Shown: positions 24,290-32,511, counted from the first letter of the stretch. The stretch is 64,000 nt of DNA from Bacillus sp. es.034 (GCF_002563655.1 NZ_PDIY01000001.1:124001-188000); one strand, 5' to 3'. The notes: generated by a model not told the origin, from the letters alone. Program-made: numbers and translations.

Positions 24290-25228
24290 TTAAAAAATAT
24301 GATAAAAACAGGTGGCGTTTAATTTCACCTGCAGCTCTTCAGCCGCTTGCTTCATCAAGTCCCATGAAAAACAATAGAAAGCCCAGTGCGTGATCTCCTC
24401 CCCAACCACCTCGACTAAATGGAGATTATTGAGATACAGGTCCCCGTCAAGCTTCCTCTCCATCTCGACGACGACCCGCTTGCCCCAAAGCATTTTATAT
24501 TCCACCACAATTTGATGCTGGGTATCGACGACTTCTTTCCAATCGTTGAGGGAATTCCCCTTCGTTTCATCTCTGCCCATTTCAATTCCGGCGTGAACGA
24601 TATTGACTGTGACATTTTCACTTAACACCGAAGCAATCAACTCGGGTTCCTTATTTCTGAAGCCATTCAATAATGTGTTAAGGGTCGCATCGGGGACAAG
24701 ATCAAGGACGGGGATCGATTTCATTTGCCCTCCCTTTGCTTTTCTAAGGACCGATCTTGCTCTCGTGAGATTGGTATACACAGCCCCTTCCGTCGTCGAA
24801 ATCATGCCTGCAATCTCACTCGCCTTGAACCGGAAAACCTCTGCGAGCAGGAGTGAGACATATTGATGGGGAGTCAAATGCTGCATAAGAAACTCTAGAT
24901 GATCCATTATCTCAAAGTCGAAAGTTGATGTGTGGTCTTGCTGATCTTCTTCCTCCAAAGTATGGAATGTATAAGGGTTCCGCCTATAACGATCAATCCA
25001 CATATTGGTCGCAATCTTAAATAAATACGATTTCATCTTTACGGGTCGATGCATTTTAGCAAGCATAGCCAGGGACTTGAACAGTGTATCCTGTACCAAA
25101 TCTTCCGCATCCCAAGGTGATCGAGTTAACTTATAGCAATACTTCCACAAATCCGATCGATAGGGTTCGATTTCCATTTTAAACCGCTGCTCGATCCCCC
25201 TCAAATCATCACTCAATTGTGTGGTCAT
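24290..25228 (-). CDS. ECF sigma factor with C-terminal SnoaL-like domain
   Basis: 312 residues. Region 2 (DLWKYCYKLTRSPWDAEDLV, then FKIATNMWIDRYRR) recruits core polymerase and the -10 element; region 4 (LTPHQYVSLLLAEVFRFKAS, ISTTEGAVYTNLTRARSVLR) binds the -35. Residues about 185-300 form a SnoaL/NTF2-like extension, as in SigJ/ECF41-type factors, where this domain replaces a separate anti-sigma factor and modulates activity. No anti-sigma gene is adjacent, which agrees. ATG follows AAAAGGAGTGAG. Target genes unknown; the nearby orphan permease pair at 25276-27100 is upstream on the same strand. Confidence 0.85.
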   Translation of the reverse strand: MTTQLSDDLRGIEQRFKMEIEPYRSDLWKYCYKLTRSPWDAEDLVQDTLFKSLAMLAKMHRPVKMKSYLFKIATNMWIDRYRRNPYTFHTLEEEDQQDHTSTFDFEIMDHLEFLMQHLTPHQYVSLLLAEVFRFKASEIAGMISTTEGAVYTNLTRARSVLRKAKGGQMKSIPVLDLVPDATLNTLLNGFRNKEPELIASVLSENVTVNIVHAGIEMGRDETKGNSLNDWKEVVDTQHQIVVEYKMLWGKRVVVEMERKLDGDLYLNNLHLVEVVGEEITHWAFYCFSWDLMKQAAEELQVKLNATCFYHIF

Positions 25229-25275
25229 AGCTTCTCACTCCTTTTATAACTCTATCGAGTGTTCGAAAGATAATG

Positions 25276-26196
25276 TTAGTAAGAAATATTTTTAGTCGAA
25301 TGATTCCTGACACCACGATCACCCGAAAGAAAAGATGACCTTCGCCTCATATAATCTCCATCCCAAAAAGTCCGGACACCATTTGTCACCAGGGTCAGTG
25401 ACACAATTAGAAGGGTCAGCATGAGGACAGGGAAGAAAACAATCCATGGAGACAGCATCAATTCATAGTAGTTGCTCCCGATGAATGCCGTCCACCCGGG
25501 GATATAAAAGCCAAGGATCGACACGTGCATCATGAGGGTCAGGACAGCAATCATTTGGCCGCTGACCATCAATAGGAACTTCCCTCTCACGCTCGGAATG
25601 ACATGCTTTACAAGAATGTGAAGATGTCTTCCTCCCAGCACCCGGGCACCCTGGATGAATTCCTGTTGCATGGCCAGAGAGGTCTCTTTTCCGATCAGCT
25701 GGGATAATGAGGGGGTGCCGACACCGATCAAGATCCACGTGGTCATGGTCCACCTGAAGTCGGGATCTCCCATAAAAAGATTAAAATCCATTAATCTCAT
25801 ACTGTAGAGTAATAGAAAGGCGAGAAGAGTAGTCGGGACAAAATGAAACCCCTCTATGAAAACGTCCAACCATTTCAGCCTTCGATAAAGGAGTCCGTAA
25901 AGAAGTCCCAACACGAGGGAAATAAGCATTCTCCCACCTGTAACAACAAGGGCAAACTTCAGAGTCGTCATGGTTTGACCTAAAGTCGCATCAAACATAT
26001 CCATCCCGCCGGTCGAAGTGCCAAAGGGATGTTCCCATGAAGGCGGGGCAGGTTTTTTGTTATAGTAATCTTCTTTGGAAATTTCCCCAATATCCTCTTT
26101 AAAGAAGTGACTATTCACATAGCTGGTCCCTAACAGGAGGACCAACAACACAAGCCCCACTGTAAGGCTTCCATGCTTACATAGCCTTTTGATCAT
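25276..26196 (-). CDS. ABC transporter permease, DppC/OppC-like
   Basis: 306 residues with about six membrane helices. The N-terminal helix is followed by a long extracytoplasmic stretch containing HPFGTSTGGMDMFDATL, the equivalent of the HPLGTDxxGRD motif of oligopeptide/nickel permeases, and the cytosolic coupling loop reads FIQGARVLGGRHLHILVKHV (EAA-type). It overlaps the partner permease gene by 20 bases. No ATPase or binding protein is adjacent, so the transporter is incomplete here or borrows parts encoded elsewhere. Confidence 0.8.
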   Translation of the reverse strand: MIKRLCKHGSLTVGLVLLVLLLGTSYVNSHFFKEDIGEISKEDYYNKKPAPPSWEHPFGTSTGGMDMFDATLGQTMTTLKFALVVTGGRMLISLVLGLLYGLLYRRLKWLDVFIEGFHFVPTTLLAFLLLYSMRLMDFNLFMGDPDFRWTMTTWILIGVGTPSLSQLIGKETSLAMQQEFIQGARVLGGRHLHILVKHVIPSVRGKFLLMVSGQMIAVLTLMMHVSILGFYIPGWTAFIGSNYYELMLSPWIVFFPVLMLTLLIVSLTLVTNGVRTFWDGDYMRRRSSFLSGDRGVRNHSTKNISY

Positions 26197-27100
26197 AGAA
26201 CGTCACCCCTTTCGGCAAAAATGATTGAATGAAGAAAAAGACGATCGATAGAGGGAACGTCAATAGGATCAATGCGACCGATATGATTTCATAGCTTGGA
26301 TGATTGGTGATGAATTGTAAAATCCCGTAGATGTTATACATGTATTCGAGGATGATCATGTTGGATAGAAGCAGGAGATACATATATTTCAAGTTGTAAA
26401 AAAAGGAGTAGAGAACGTTTGGAAAGACATGCCGGATCAAGATGTACAACTTCCCCATGCCCTTTGCCACCCCAAGCTCCACATAGGGTTTCCCGAGTTC
26501 ATTCTCATACATCAGGAACGTATTCTTATAAAGATAGATCATGGGAATCAAGGATAGCGTGAGTATCGGCAGGAAATAGATTTTTTGACCAGATAATGAA
26601 TATGGTTCTGCTACAAGTAGATTTGTATGTTTAAATACCCAAATGGCACCCAGCTGTAAGGAGAAAATCACGAATACATCGGGCAGTGCTTCGAGAACCG
26701 TCAGGATATTTTTCACTATTCCCTGCATTTTTCTGGATAAATAAAACGTTCCGGTCGTAAAAAGAACGGCAAATACTAACGCGATGAATAGTGAAACAAA
26801 AAGGAGAAGAAGGGAATAAGCATAGGATTCCAGAATGTAAGGAAAAATCGTCCTCTCAACGTTGGTACCCTGAGCTACATAGCTGATCTCCTTAAAGTGC
26901 AACAGCTCAATAAACGTCTTCTTCAATTCAATAAAGTAGTTTCCAGGGAAAAACCCTAACTCTTTCATTTCCATTGCAAAAGGCTGATTAGCCGGTGGCG
27001 GAAGTTCTTTAAACAAAAGTGCTGGAATATGGCAAATACAGATGACGCTTAACGTAATGGCGATTAATACAATCAAAAAACGAGCGAATTTACGCCCCAT
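26177..27100 (-). CDS. ABC transporter permease, DppB/OppB-like
   Basis: 307 residues, six helices. The coupling-loop motif is YVELGVAKGMGKLYILIRHV before NVLYSFFYNLKYM, as in DppB-type permeases. The N-terminus (ARFLIVLIAITLSVICICHI) is the usual first helix. The first gene of a two-gene operon preceded by GGGGGGATTGA. Dipeptide, oligopeptide or nickel transport are the family's usual roles; without the binding protein, the substrate stays open. Confidence 0.75.
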   Translation of the reverse strand: MGRKFARFLIVLIAITLSVICICHIPALLFKELPPPANQPFAMEMKELGFFPGNYFIELKKTFIELLHFKEISYVAQGTNVERTIFPYILESYAYSLLLLFVSLFIALVFAVLFTTGTFYLSRKMQGIVKNILTVLEALPDVFVIFSLQLGAIWVFKHTNLLVAEPYSLSGQKIYFLPILTLSLIPMIYLYKNTFLMYENELGKPYVELGVAKGMGKLYILIRHVFPNVLYSFFYNLKYMYLLLLSNMIILEYMYNIYGILQFITNHPSYEIISVALILLTFPLSIVFFFIQSFLPKGVTFYDQKAM

Positions 27101-27255
27101 TCAATCCCCCCTCACTCTTTTGGAAAACAAATCCATTTCATTCTTATGTTAATACAAAGTTTAGATTGATGACAACCTCTTTCCGGAAAGTCAAAGGAGG
27201 GAAATCACCTCAGTGTCTTGAAATAGTTAAAGATGAGATCAAAGGAGATGAGATA

Positions 27256-27681
27256 ATGAACGTCCAGGATGTGCTCGAACAATACAAGGATGCGATTCAT
27301 GCAAGAGATATCGAAGGCTTTCTCTCCATCTATGACCCCGCTGTCCACATCTATGACTGCTGGGGGAAATGGGAGTGTATCGGCCTTGCTTCATGGGAGG
27401 AAAATGTGACGGAGTGGTTCTTCGGATTAAAAGCCGAGGAAGAAATTCTGAAAGTCGACTTTCAAGATGTTGTGATTGAGGAAAATGCCAATCTCGCTTT
27501 TGCCCACTGTGCCGTAACATTCGCCGCCCACAAAGAAGAATCGGGGGAGAAACTTCGCCAGATGACGAACCGCTTTACATTCTGCATGGAAAAAGTAAAA
27601 GATACCTGGCTGATCATTCACGAACATTCTTCATTACCGATCAGTATGGAGGATGGGAAAGGGATGTTCGGATTGAGATAG
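27256..27681 (+). CDS. SnoaL/NTF2-like protein
   Basis: 141 residues from ATG 27256 (AAAGGAGATGAGATA upstream; an upstream in-frame ATG gives an unlikely 30-residue extension). The YKDAIHARDIEGFLSIYDPA start, the central LAFAHCAVTFAAHKEE strand and the TWLIIHEHSSLP end are hallmarks of SnoaL-like/ketosteroid-isomerase-fold proteins of the DUF4440-type. Often binds small hydrophobic molecules; role unknown. Followed 26 bases later by a GNAT gene, probably cotranscribed. Confidence 0.75.
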   Translation: MNVQDVLEQYKDAIHARDIEGFLSIYDPAVHIYDCWGKWECIGLASWEENVTEWFFGLKAEEEILKVDFQDVVIEENANLAFAHCAVTFAAHKEESGEKLRQMTNRFTFCMEKVKDTWLIIHEHSSLPISMEDGKGMFGLR

Positions 27682-27707
27682 GAATACGATCAGATTTGGA
27701 GGACACC

Positions 27708-28268
27708 ATGCACATTCAACAAATTGACCGTTCAAAGCTTTCCCAGTACGCAACCGTTTCAATTGCATACGAAGTGACAACAGAGCTACATGTTTGCCCG
27801 ATTCACAACGGGCTGGGAGGCCTACAATTGGTCGAAAAACCGTGCGTCCCTTATGTGAAGGACTATGATCTCTTACCGGATTGTCATCCACTCTCTTGGA
27901 CAAAGCAGTTTAACATAGATGAATTGGGATTGTTCCTGGCTATTGAAAACGGCATGTACGTTGGGGCTGCTGCGGTGGCTCCAGAAATGGAAGGCACCGC
28001 GACCTTATGGGACTTGCGTGTTCAGCCGGGTGCCAGGGGCAAAGGCATTGGTGGTAAATTGCTTGAAGCGGTCTTTCTTTGGTCAAAAGAACGAGACTAC
28101 CACACACTGATGGCGGAAACCCAAAATGTGAATACTCCTGCCTGTACATTTTACTCCGGCAAGGGATTTATTTTAGAGACGATTGATCAACATGGATATA
28201 GTGATTCGTTGGTAGAGGATGAAGTGAAATTAATATGGTCATTGGATCTAAAGCTCTCCAGCATGTAA
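27708..28268 (+). CDS. GNAT family N-acetyltransferase
   Basis: 186 residues from ATG 27708 preceded by TTGGAGGACACC; the earlier TTG at 27696 is part of the ribosome site. Motif A is LWDLRVQPGARGKGIGGKLL (RGKGIG), motif B NTPACTFYSGKGFILE. The N-terminal about 70 residues are an extra module (HVCPIHNGLGGLQLVEK). Relatives include streptothricin-acetyltransferase-like and YycN-like enzymes, but the substrate is unknown. The 3' end overlaps the converging gene at 28248 by 21 bases. Confidence 0.8.
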   Translation: MHIQQIDRSKLSQYATVSIAYEVTTELHVCPIHNGLGGLQLVEKPCVPYVKDYDLLPDCHPLSWTKQFNIDELGLFLAIENGMYVGAAAVAPEMEGTATLWDLRVQPGARGKGIGGKLLEAVFLWSKERDYHTLMAETQNVNTPACTFYSGKGFILETIDQHGYSDSLVEDEVKLIWSLDLKLSSM

Positions 28269-28559
28269 AAGAATAAGAATGAATGGTAACAGTGACACTC
28301 CGATCATTGAGAGCAAAACAAAGAACATGATTCGTATCAGGGGTAGATTCCAGATTAAACGAAAAGCTGCTCCTAACAATAGAATAACAAGAAAAAGACC
28401 AGCGACCGTCCCGACCGGCTCCGCTATCCCGAAGTGTGCTTGGATAAAGGAGCCTTGATTTACATCAAACGTGGTGAAGTTCACCGATAACAAAATAAGA
28501 ATCAGCAGTCCCATTCCCATTGCAACATAGCCAGTTTTCTTCTTCACTTTTTCACCCAC
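28248..28559 (-). CDS. Three-helix membrane protein
   Basis: 103 residues, GTG start (VGEKVKKKTGYVAMG) with GAAGGGGC upstream, overlapping the end of the phosphotransferase gene by eight bases. Three helices at about 12-28, 48-68 and 76-98. Because it overlaps the converging acetyltransferase gene's 3' end, transcripts from the two strands are complementary there. Function unknown. Confidence 0.6.
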   Translation of the reverse strand: MGEKVKKKTGYVAMGMGLLILILLSVNFTTFDVNQGSFIQAHFGIAEPVGTVAGLFLVILLLGAAFRLIWNLPLIRIMFFVLLSMIGVSLLPFILILLHAGEL

Positions 28560-29532
28560 TTTTTAGCCCCTTCAACAATTCCGGTATTCTATTCGCATAC
28601 TCCCTGAGCTCTCCTATCGTCTCGATGACCTGCCTGATCCCCAACCGTTGCTCTTCTTCATCCGTACATTCCAACCACAATGACCTTTTCAAGTTATATT
28701 CCAACCAACCCAATTTTCCAGAGAACCCGTTTGCAAGCACCGCTTCCCAGTCTGCTGTAATGGCCCCGTTTTCACCTTTGTACCCACTGGTAAACGCAGA
28801 AAACCGGTCTTGATTGGTCGCACCGGACCAGTATAGGGCCGTCTCAATCAGATCATGCATCGGATGGATAAAGCCCGCCGACTCCCAATCTATTACGACC
28901 GGTTCCCCCTGTACCCATATCACATTCTTCGGATCTAAATCCCGATGACTCATCACCCTATCGTTTCCAAGCCTTGGCTCCGCTTCACGTGCCCCCGCAT
29001 CCCACTCATACAAATTCTCAATGATATCTTTGAAGGACTTCACCCACTCTGCTTCCATAACCTGACCTTTCTTTAGATAGGCATTCCAATCAACCGAGGG
29101 ACGGACCTCTGTCTCTTCGGGTTCTATTCTTAATTCTTGAAAATCTGTATGATGAATGTCTGCCAGAACTGACCCTATCTTCCTACAATGATCAATGCCG
29201 ATTTCATCCTGTTTTACACTTCTGCCTTCTACCCAATCAAACACCAGAAACCATTGGTCCCCTACCTTCTGAATCGCATTCCCTTCGAATGTCTTTGCCG
29301 GAAGAGCCGGTACATTTTTGCATACGAGTCGAGCGACCTGTTCTGAACGGATATAGTTACCAAGGGCATCCGGTCTTTTCATGATGGAAGGGTTCAATGC
29401 TTTGACGGCATATTTTCCTTTGGTGGTTTCTACTGCATACATGGTGTGTAAGAGGCCACCCGACACTTTAACGGGCACTGTGATCCATTCGCCGAGATGG
29501 GTTTGGAGGCATACTTCTTTCAAATGTTCCAT
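28552..29532 (-). CDS. Aminoglycoside phosphotransferase-fold kinase
   Basis: 326 residues of the APH/choline-kinase fold. The catalytic loop is VMSHRDLDPKNVIW (HxDxxxxN) and the metal-binding motif VVIDWESAGF; a DWVEGRSVKQDEIG hinge precedes. These enzymes phosphorylate small alcohols or antibiotics; physiological substrates in Bacillus are mostly unknown, so antibiotic resistance should not be assumed. In an apparent operon with the small membrane proteins on either side. Confidence 0.8.
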   Translation of the reverse strand: MEHLKEVCLQTHLGEWITVPVKVSGGLLHTMYAVETTKGKYAVKALNPSIMKRPDALGNYIRSEQVARLVCKNVPALPAKTFEGNAIQKVGDQWFLVFDWVEGRSVKQDEIGIDHCRKIGSVLADIHHTDFQELRIEPEETEVRPSVDWNAYLKKGQVMEAEWVKSFKDIIENLYEWDAGAREAEPRLGNDRVMSHRDLDPKNVIWVQGEPVVIDWESAGFIHPMHDLIETALYWSGATNQDRFSAFTSGYKGENGAITADWEAVLANGFSGKLGWLEYNLKRSLWLECTDEEEQRLGIRQVIETIGELREYANRIPELLKGLKSG

Positions 29533-29563
29533 GAGTGTTCACTCCCTTTCAGCCGTCGAATCA

Positions 29564-29728
29564 TCATATTTCAATTCCACACTTCCTTAAAACGAATGCC
29601 GATGAAAAATAAACTATCGGCAGTGCCACTAACCAATAAAATATATTTTTCGGCATGATCATATTAAAATAGTAAAAAAACAACGTGATCCAACCAAGCA
29701 TCAATACTATCCCAATTGCTTTTTTCAT
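29564..29728 (-). CDS. 54-residue membrane protein
   Basis: A short gene not flagged by usual length cut-offs: ATG, KKAIGIVLMLGWITLFFYYF as first helix, MPKN turn, then a second helix and a basic end (LRKCGIEI). AGAGGGG lies about 12 bases before ATG. Codon use and the Lys-rich start look like a real small membrane protein. It precedes the phosphotransferase gene by 31 bases on the same strand. Function unknown. Confidence 0.55.
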   Translation of the reverse strand: MKKAIGIVLMLGWITLFFYYFNMIMPKNIFYWLVALPIVYFSSAFVLRKCGIEI

Positions 29729-29750
29729 TGTTTATGTAAAAACCCCTCTG

Positions 29751-30287
29751 TTAAAATTTCTTCACCAGCTCAATATCCGCAAAGCGATTTTCTCCATACT
29801 CAGAATCTCCGTAGATTCCATTAATCGTATCAAGCCCAAGCTTTGTCCAGAAACGAATGGCTCCCCAGTTCTTCAACGCGACATTCGCCCGAACTTCCTT
29901 GAATTCGTGCTGGTTCACCATATTCAGTAATTCCTCCACTATTTCCTGTCCCAACCCTTGTTTATGATAGTCAGGATCAATCGAAAGATAGTTGATATAA
30001 AAGGAGTCCGGAACAGGGTGACCATGATAGCTCACAAGCAAACCAACTAAATCTTCTGACTCCTTTATACGGATCACCTGAATCCTAAAGTTTTCTTTCG
30101 TTCCACCCGGCGGCAGGTCCCCCTCCAAGAAACATCGCTCTACGAACCCTTCATCCAACGATCCGCCGTCCCATTGATGGATGTAGCTGCCCTTTTCATA
30201 GAGAGACTGAACGCGCTGAATCTCCTCTTTTCTGAGATCCTCTACTATTAATCTCTTTGTTTTCCATTTAGCTGGAATCCGTTTCAT
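29751..30287 (-). CDS. GNAT family N-acetyltransferase
   Basis: 178 residues from ATG 30287 (TAGGAGAGTGG upstream). Starts MKRIPAKWKTKRLIVEDLRK as in RimJ-like proteins; motif A is NYLSIDPDYHKQGLGQEIVE (KQGLGQ), motif B NWGAIRFWTKLGL. Substrate unknown. Follows the two-helix membrane protein gene by 16 bases. Confidence 0.85.
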   Translation of the reverse strand: MKRIPAKWKTKRLIVEDLRKEEIQRVQSLYEKGSYIHQWDGGSLDEGFVERCFLEGDLPPGGTKENFRIQVIRIKESEDLVGLLVSYHGHPVPDSFYINYLSIDPDYHKQGLGQEIVEELLNMVNQHEFKEVRANVALKNWGAIRFWTKLGLDTINGIYGDSEYGENRFADIELVKKF

Positions 30288-30303
30288 GATTCGTTCCACT
30301 CTC

Positions 30304-30540
30304 CTACTTTTCCTCTGAAGCATCCGGATACTGTTCATTAAATTCACGTATCGATAATTTTCTTATAATCAATAATAGAATCATAGAAATAGTGAAACAC
30401 AAAGGCGCCACTATGTCACTGAACTGAAATCGATCATCGCCCCAGGTGTCAAATCCCATAATAAATCCATTAGCCAAAAAGAAGGTAAAAAGTAAATATA
30501 GCACGATGACTTTCCACGAATATTTAAAGATACTTTGCAT
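30304..30540 (-). CDS. Two-helix membrane protein
   Basis: About 78 residues from MQSIFKYSWKVIVLYLLF; helices at about 9-26 and 42-60, basic/acidic tail ending YPDASEEK. The ribosome site AAGGAGG lies 16 bases before this ATG, which is long; an ATT codon three codons upstream is spaced better (seven bases) and could be the true start. Function unknown. Confidence 0.5.
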   Translation of the reverse strand: MQSIFKYSWKVIVLYLLFTFFLANGFIMGFDTWGDDRFQFSDIVAPLCFTISMILLLIIRKLSIREFNEQYPDASEEK

Positions 30541-30575
30541 CCACCAAATAGTAAAACCTCCTTGCAATCGTCATC

Positions 30576-31178
30576 TTAAAGATTGAACGTTACTTCAAGT
30601 CCCGTCGGCTTCTTTTTAAAAGGAGTCTCATATTCTTTAAATGTCAAAGTCAGGCCGAATAAGTCATCAGGTAACCTGGGAATCACAATAAAGTCAAAAC
30701 TCGTATGTTCCTGCGATCCGCCTCCACCGGTTACCCGGCAATCATAGCGGTCCCCTATCTCCAAGTGCCAGAAGCTGTTTCGGTGAAACCTTTCTCGTTC
30801 GTGGCTTTCATCATGCTCCCTATCGATGTTCAAGTGGACCACACTGGCATTCGTATATTGCTTAATAAACGGGACGGTATACAAACAATCATCCTGTTCA
30901 GCCGATTGGAGGACTTTTATGTATGTTTGAAAATCCTCGGGTTCAATTTGTGGTTTGAAAGCCTCTTCATTTTCCAACACACCAAAGAGAGATCTTAAAA
31001 GGTCCTCATAAACATCATACTTTTCTGCCCATTTTGCAATATCTTCGAGTTTTGGATAACCCGGATTGTTTTGGGATACTTGTTTTCTTTGTTGTAGCAA
31101 TGAGCATAGTTCCTCATCGATTGGTAAAAGTTTTTCATCCTAATATTCCGTTGGTCGTTCGAACGGCATGCGTCTCAT
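30576..31178 (-). pseudogene. Conserved hypothetical gene interrupted by one in-frame TAG
   Basis: From ATG 31178, preceded by an excellent ribosome site (AGAGGAGGTTGATCAG), the frame reads MRRMPFERPTEY, TAG (31140-31142), DEKLLPIDEELCSLLQQRK and continues unbroken for about 190 more codons. The reading on both sides is protein-like and in the same frame, so a Tyr-type codon was probably changed to TAG. A TTG at 31100 could restart translation and would yield 174 residues (31100-30576). The C-terminal half (FWHLEIGDRYDCRVTGGGGS, DFIVIPRLPDDLFGLTL) looks like a small beta-domain. From memory, relatives start MRRMPFERPTE and have Tyr at this place. Function unknown. Confidence 0.7.
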
Positions 31179-31255
31179 CTGATCAACCTCCTCTTTCACG
31201 AAATCCATACCCTTATATTACCAGAAATGCACCTGAAGTTCCTCTCCAACCACAA

Positions 31256-31287
31256 AAAGGATAGTGCCTCCAATAGCACTATCCTTT
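31256..31287. terminator. Hairpin terminator
   Basis: AAAGGATAGTGC pairs with GCACTATCCTTT (12 bp) around CTCCAATA; flanked by A and T runs, so usable on both strands. It ends the decayed gene at 31321-31572. Confidence 0.75.
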
Positions 31288-31320
31288 CTATATATATCCA
31301 TCCAATCTTCCAAGCAATTA

Positions 31321-31572
31321 TTACTGCTTACTTAGTCTTTCTATTTCAGATTCCGCATTGTAAACTCTCTTATTTAATGCCTGTGTTTATCATCAAGGTG
31401 GTCAACTATTTTCGTTGTAAGATCCAAGACTATCAATCAGGTTTTTTTGTGCCTTATTCTGTCCTACCCCAAGTCTAGCTTGTCCATCCTTCAAATCATG
31501 AATATCTGTCTTAATTTCTTTTAACTCATTAAGAATCTGTTTCAAGGTCTCTTCCACAACGTTCAACCTCAT
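31321..31572 (-). pseudogene. Decayed coiled-coil protein gene (two frameshifts)
   Basis: From ATG 31572 the frame gives MRLNVVEETLKQILNELKEI, then KTDIHDLKDGQARLGVGQNK and stops after SLGSYNENS. A neighbouring frame carries TTKIVDHLDDK, and the original frame resumes with QALNKRVYNAESEIERLSKQ and TAA. Joined, they make an 84-residue coiled-coil protein of a common Bacillus type, so one +1 and one -1 indel seem to have occurred, the second next to an AAA run. A TATAAT box lies at 31593-31598 on the minus strand. Either a pseudogene or homopolymer sequencing errors. Confidence 0.65.
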
Positions 31573-31642
31573 TCCTACAATTTCTCTCTTACATTATAGC
31601 AAAAACAAAGAAAAATAATATGACCTTTCCATCTCCCTTATT

Positions 31643-31930
31643 CTAATACCACGGATCATCCTTTTCCGTTAGAGTCACAAACAATGGCATCATTAACATA
31701 CATCCCATTACCAACACTATGAACAATGGGATGTAGTCAAATAGGAATGAAGGAACAAAAAGCACAGGTATCAGCATGGTCATACCCATCAAAACCCTCT
31801 TGGAACGTGAAGTGAAATACAGCTTCTGACCGCAGTGAGAGCAATCCATATCAGGTCTTTTCACGATCATTAATCTCTTAAAAATATAAAACCAAGACAG
31901 GTTTACTTTACAATGGATACAGCGTGCCAC
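31643..31930 (-). CDS. Zinc-ribbon membrane protein (TIGR04104-like)
   Basis: 95 residues. Two CxxC pairs, CIHC (4-7) and CSHC (30-33), separated by about 22 residues with a W-F-Y-I-F-K-R stretch, match the 'cxxc_20_cxxc' family of putative zinc fingers; two membrane helices follow (about 48-66 and 68-86). Function unknown. AAGGAGGAACG precedes the ATG. Confidence 0.75.
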   Translation of the reverse strand: MARCIHCKVNLSWFYIFKRLMIVKRPDMDCSHCGQKLYFTSRSKRVLMGMTMLIPVLFVPSFLFDYIPLFIVLVMGCMLMMPLFVTLTEKDDPWY

Positions 31931-31977
31931 ATGTCGTTCCTCCTTACTCGTTTCACATGCTTATTTACAATAATTTG

Positions 31978-32511
31978 CTATGTTATTTTTGAAATAATAC
32001 AATTAACAATCTCTGATTCAGATAGCATCCCATCAACGATCAAATCAGAATTTGGCTTTACTGAATTCAGCATACTAATATAGCCCGATTTCCCTCGAAG
32101 CATGTAGTTTTCCAAGTCCACATGAATCTCCCTTGAAGAGCAATTTTGATAATCCCTTATTATTCTACGAGCCAAAGCAATATCCAAGGGGGTGTCAATA
32201 AAAACTGCATAATCAATGAAATCCCTGGTTTCGTTATGTAAATAGGCAAATGGAAAATCTAAAATGATGTAGTCCAGAGGTTCAACCAATAACTTTTTAA
32301 TATCTTGAATTAACGGTGTTAAATCCCACTCATCAGGAGTACAACCATTCTCAATCCACTCTATCATGTCATCTGGACCATCAAAGTCATACGTATCAAA
32401 AGAAAGAACTTCACTATGATCCAACTTTGTTTTCAAACCTTCTGCTATTGTCGTTTTCCCGCCTCCTGAAACCGCTGCTACAGCAATCACGATTGGTATT
32501 TTTTTATTCAT
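31978..32511 (-). CDS. P-loop kinase, uridine kinase-like
   Basis: 177 residues from MNKKIPIVIAVAAVSGGGKT; Walker A is AAVSGGGKTT, then LSFDTYDFDGPDDMIEW and YIILDFPFAYLHN, as in uridine/pantothenate kinase-like enzymes. The chosen ATG 32511 has TGGAGAG upstream; a 20-codon extension would run into the Nudix gene. This gene is visibly richer in A+T than its neighbours, hinting at a different origin. Substrate unknown. Confidence 0.75.
   Translation of the reverse strand: MNKKIPIVIAVAAVSGGGKTTIAEGLKTKLDHSEVLSFDTYDFDGPDDMIEWIENGCTPDEWDLTPLIQDIKKLLVEPLDYIILDFPFAYLHNETRDFIDYAVFIDTPLDIALARRIIRDYQNCSSREIHVDLENYMLRGKSGYISMLNSVKPNSDLIVDGMLSESEIVNCIISKIT

Noticed and set aside
28552-29532. Aminoglycoside resistance gene
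   Set aside because: Only the kinase fold is shared; nothing in the sequence indicates antibiotic substrates.
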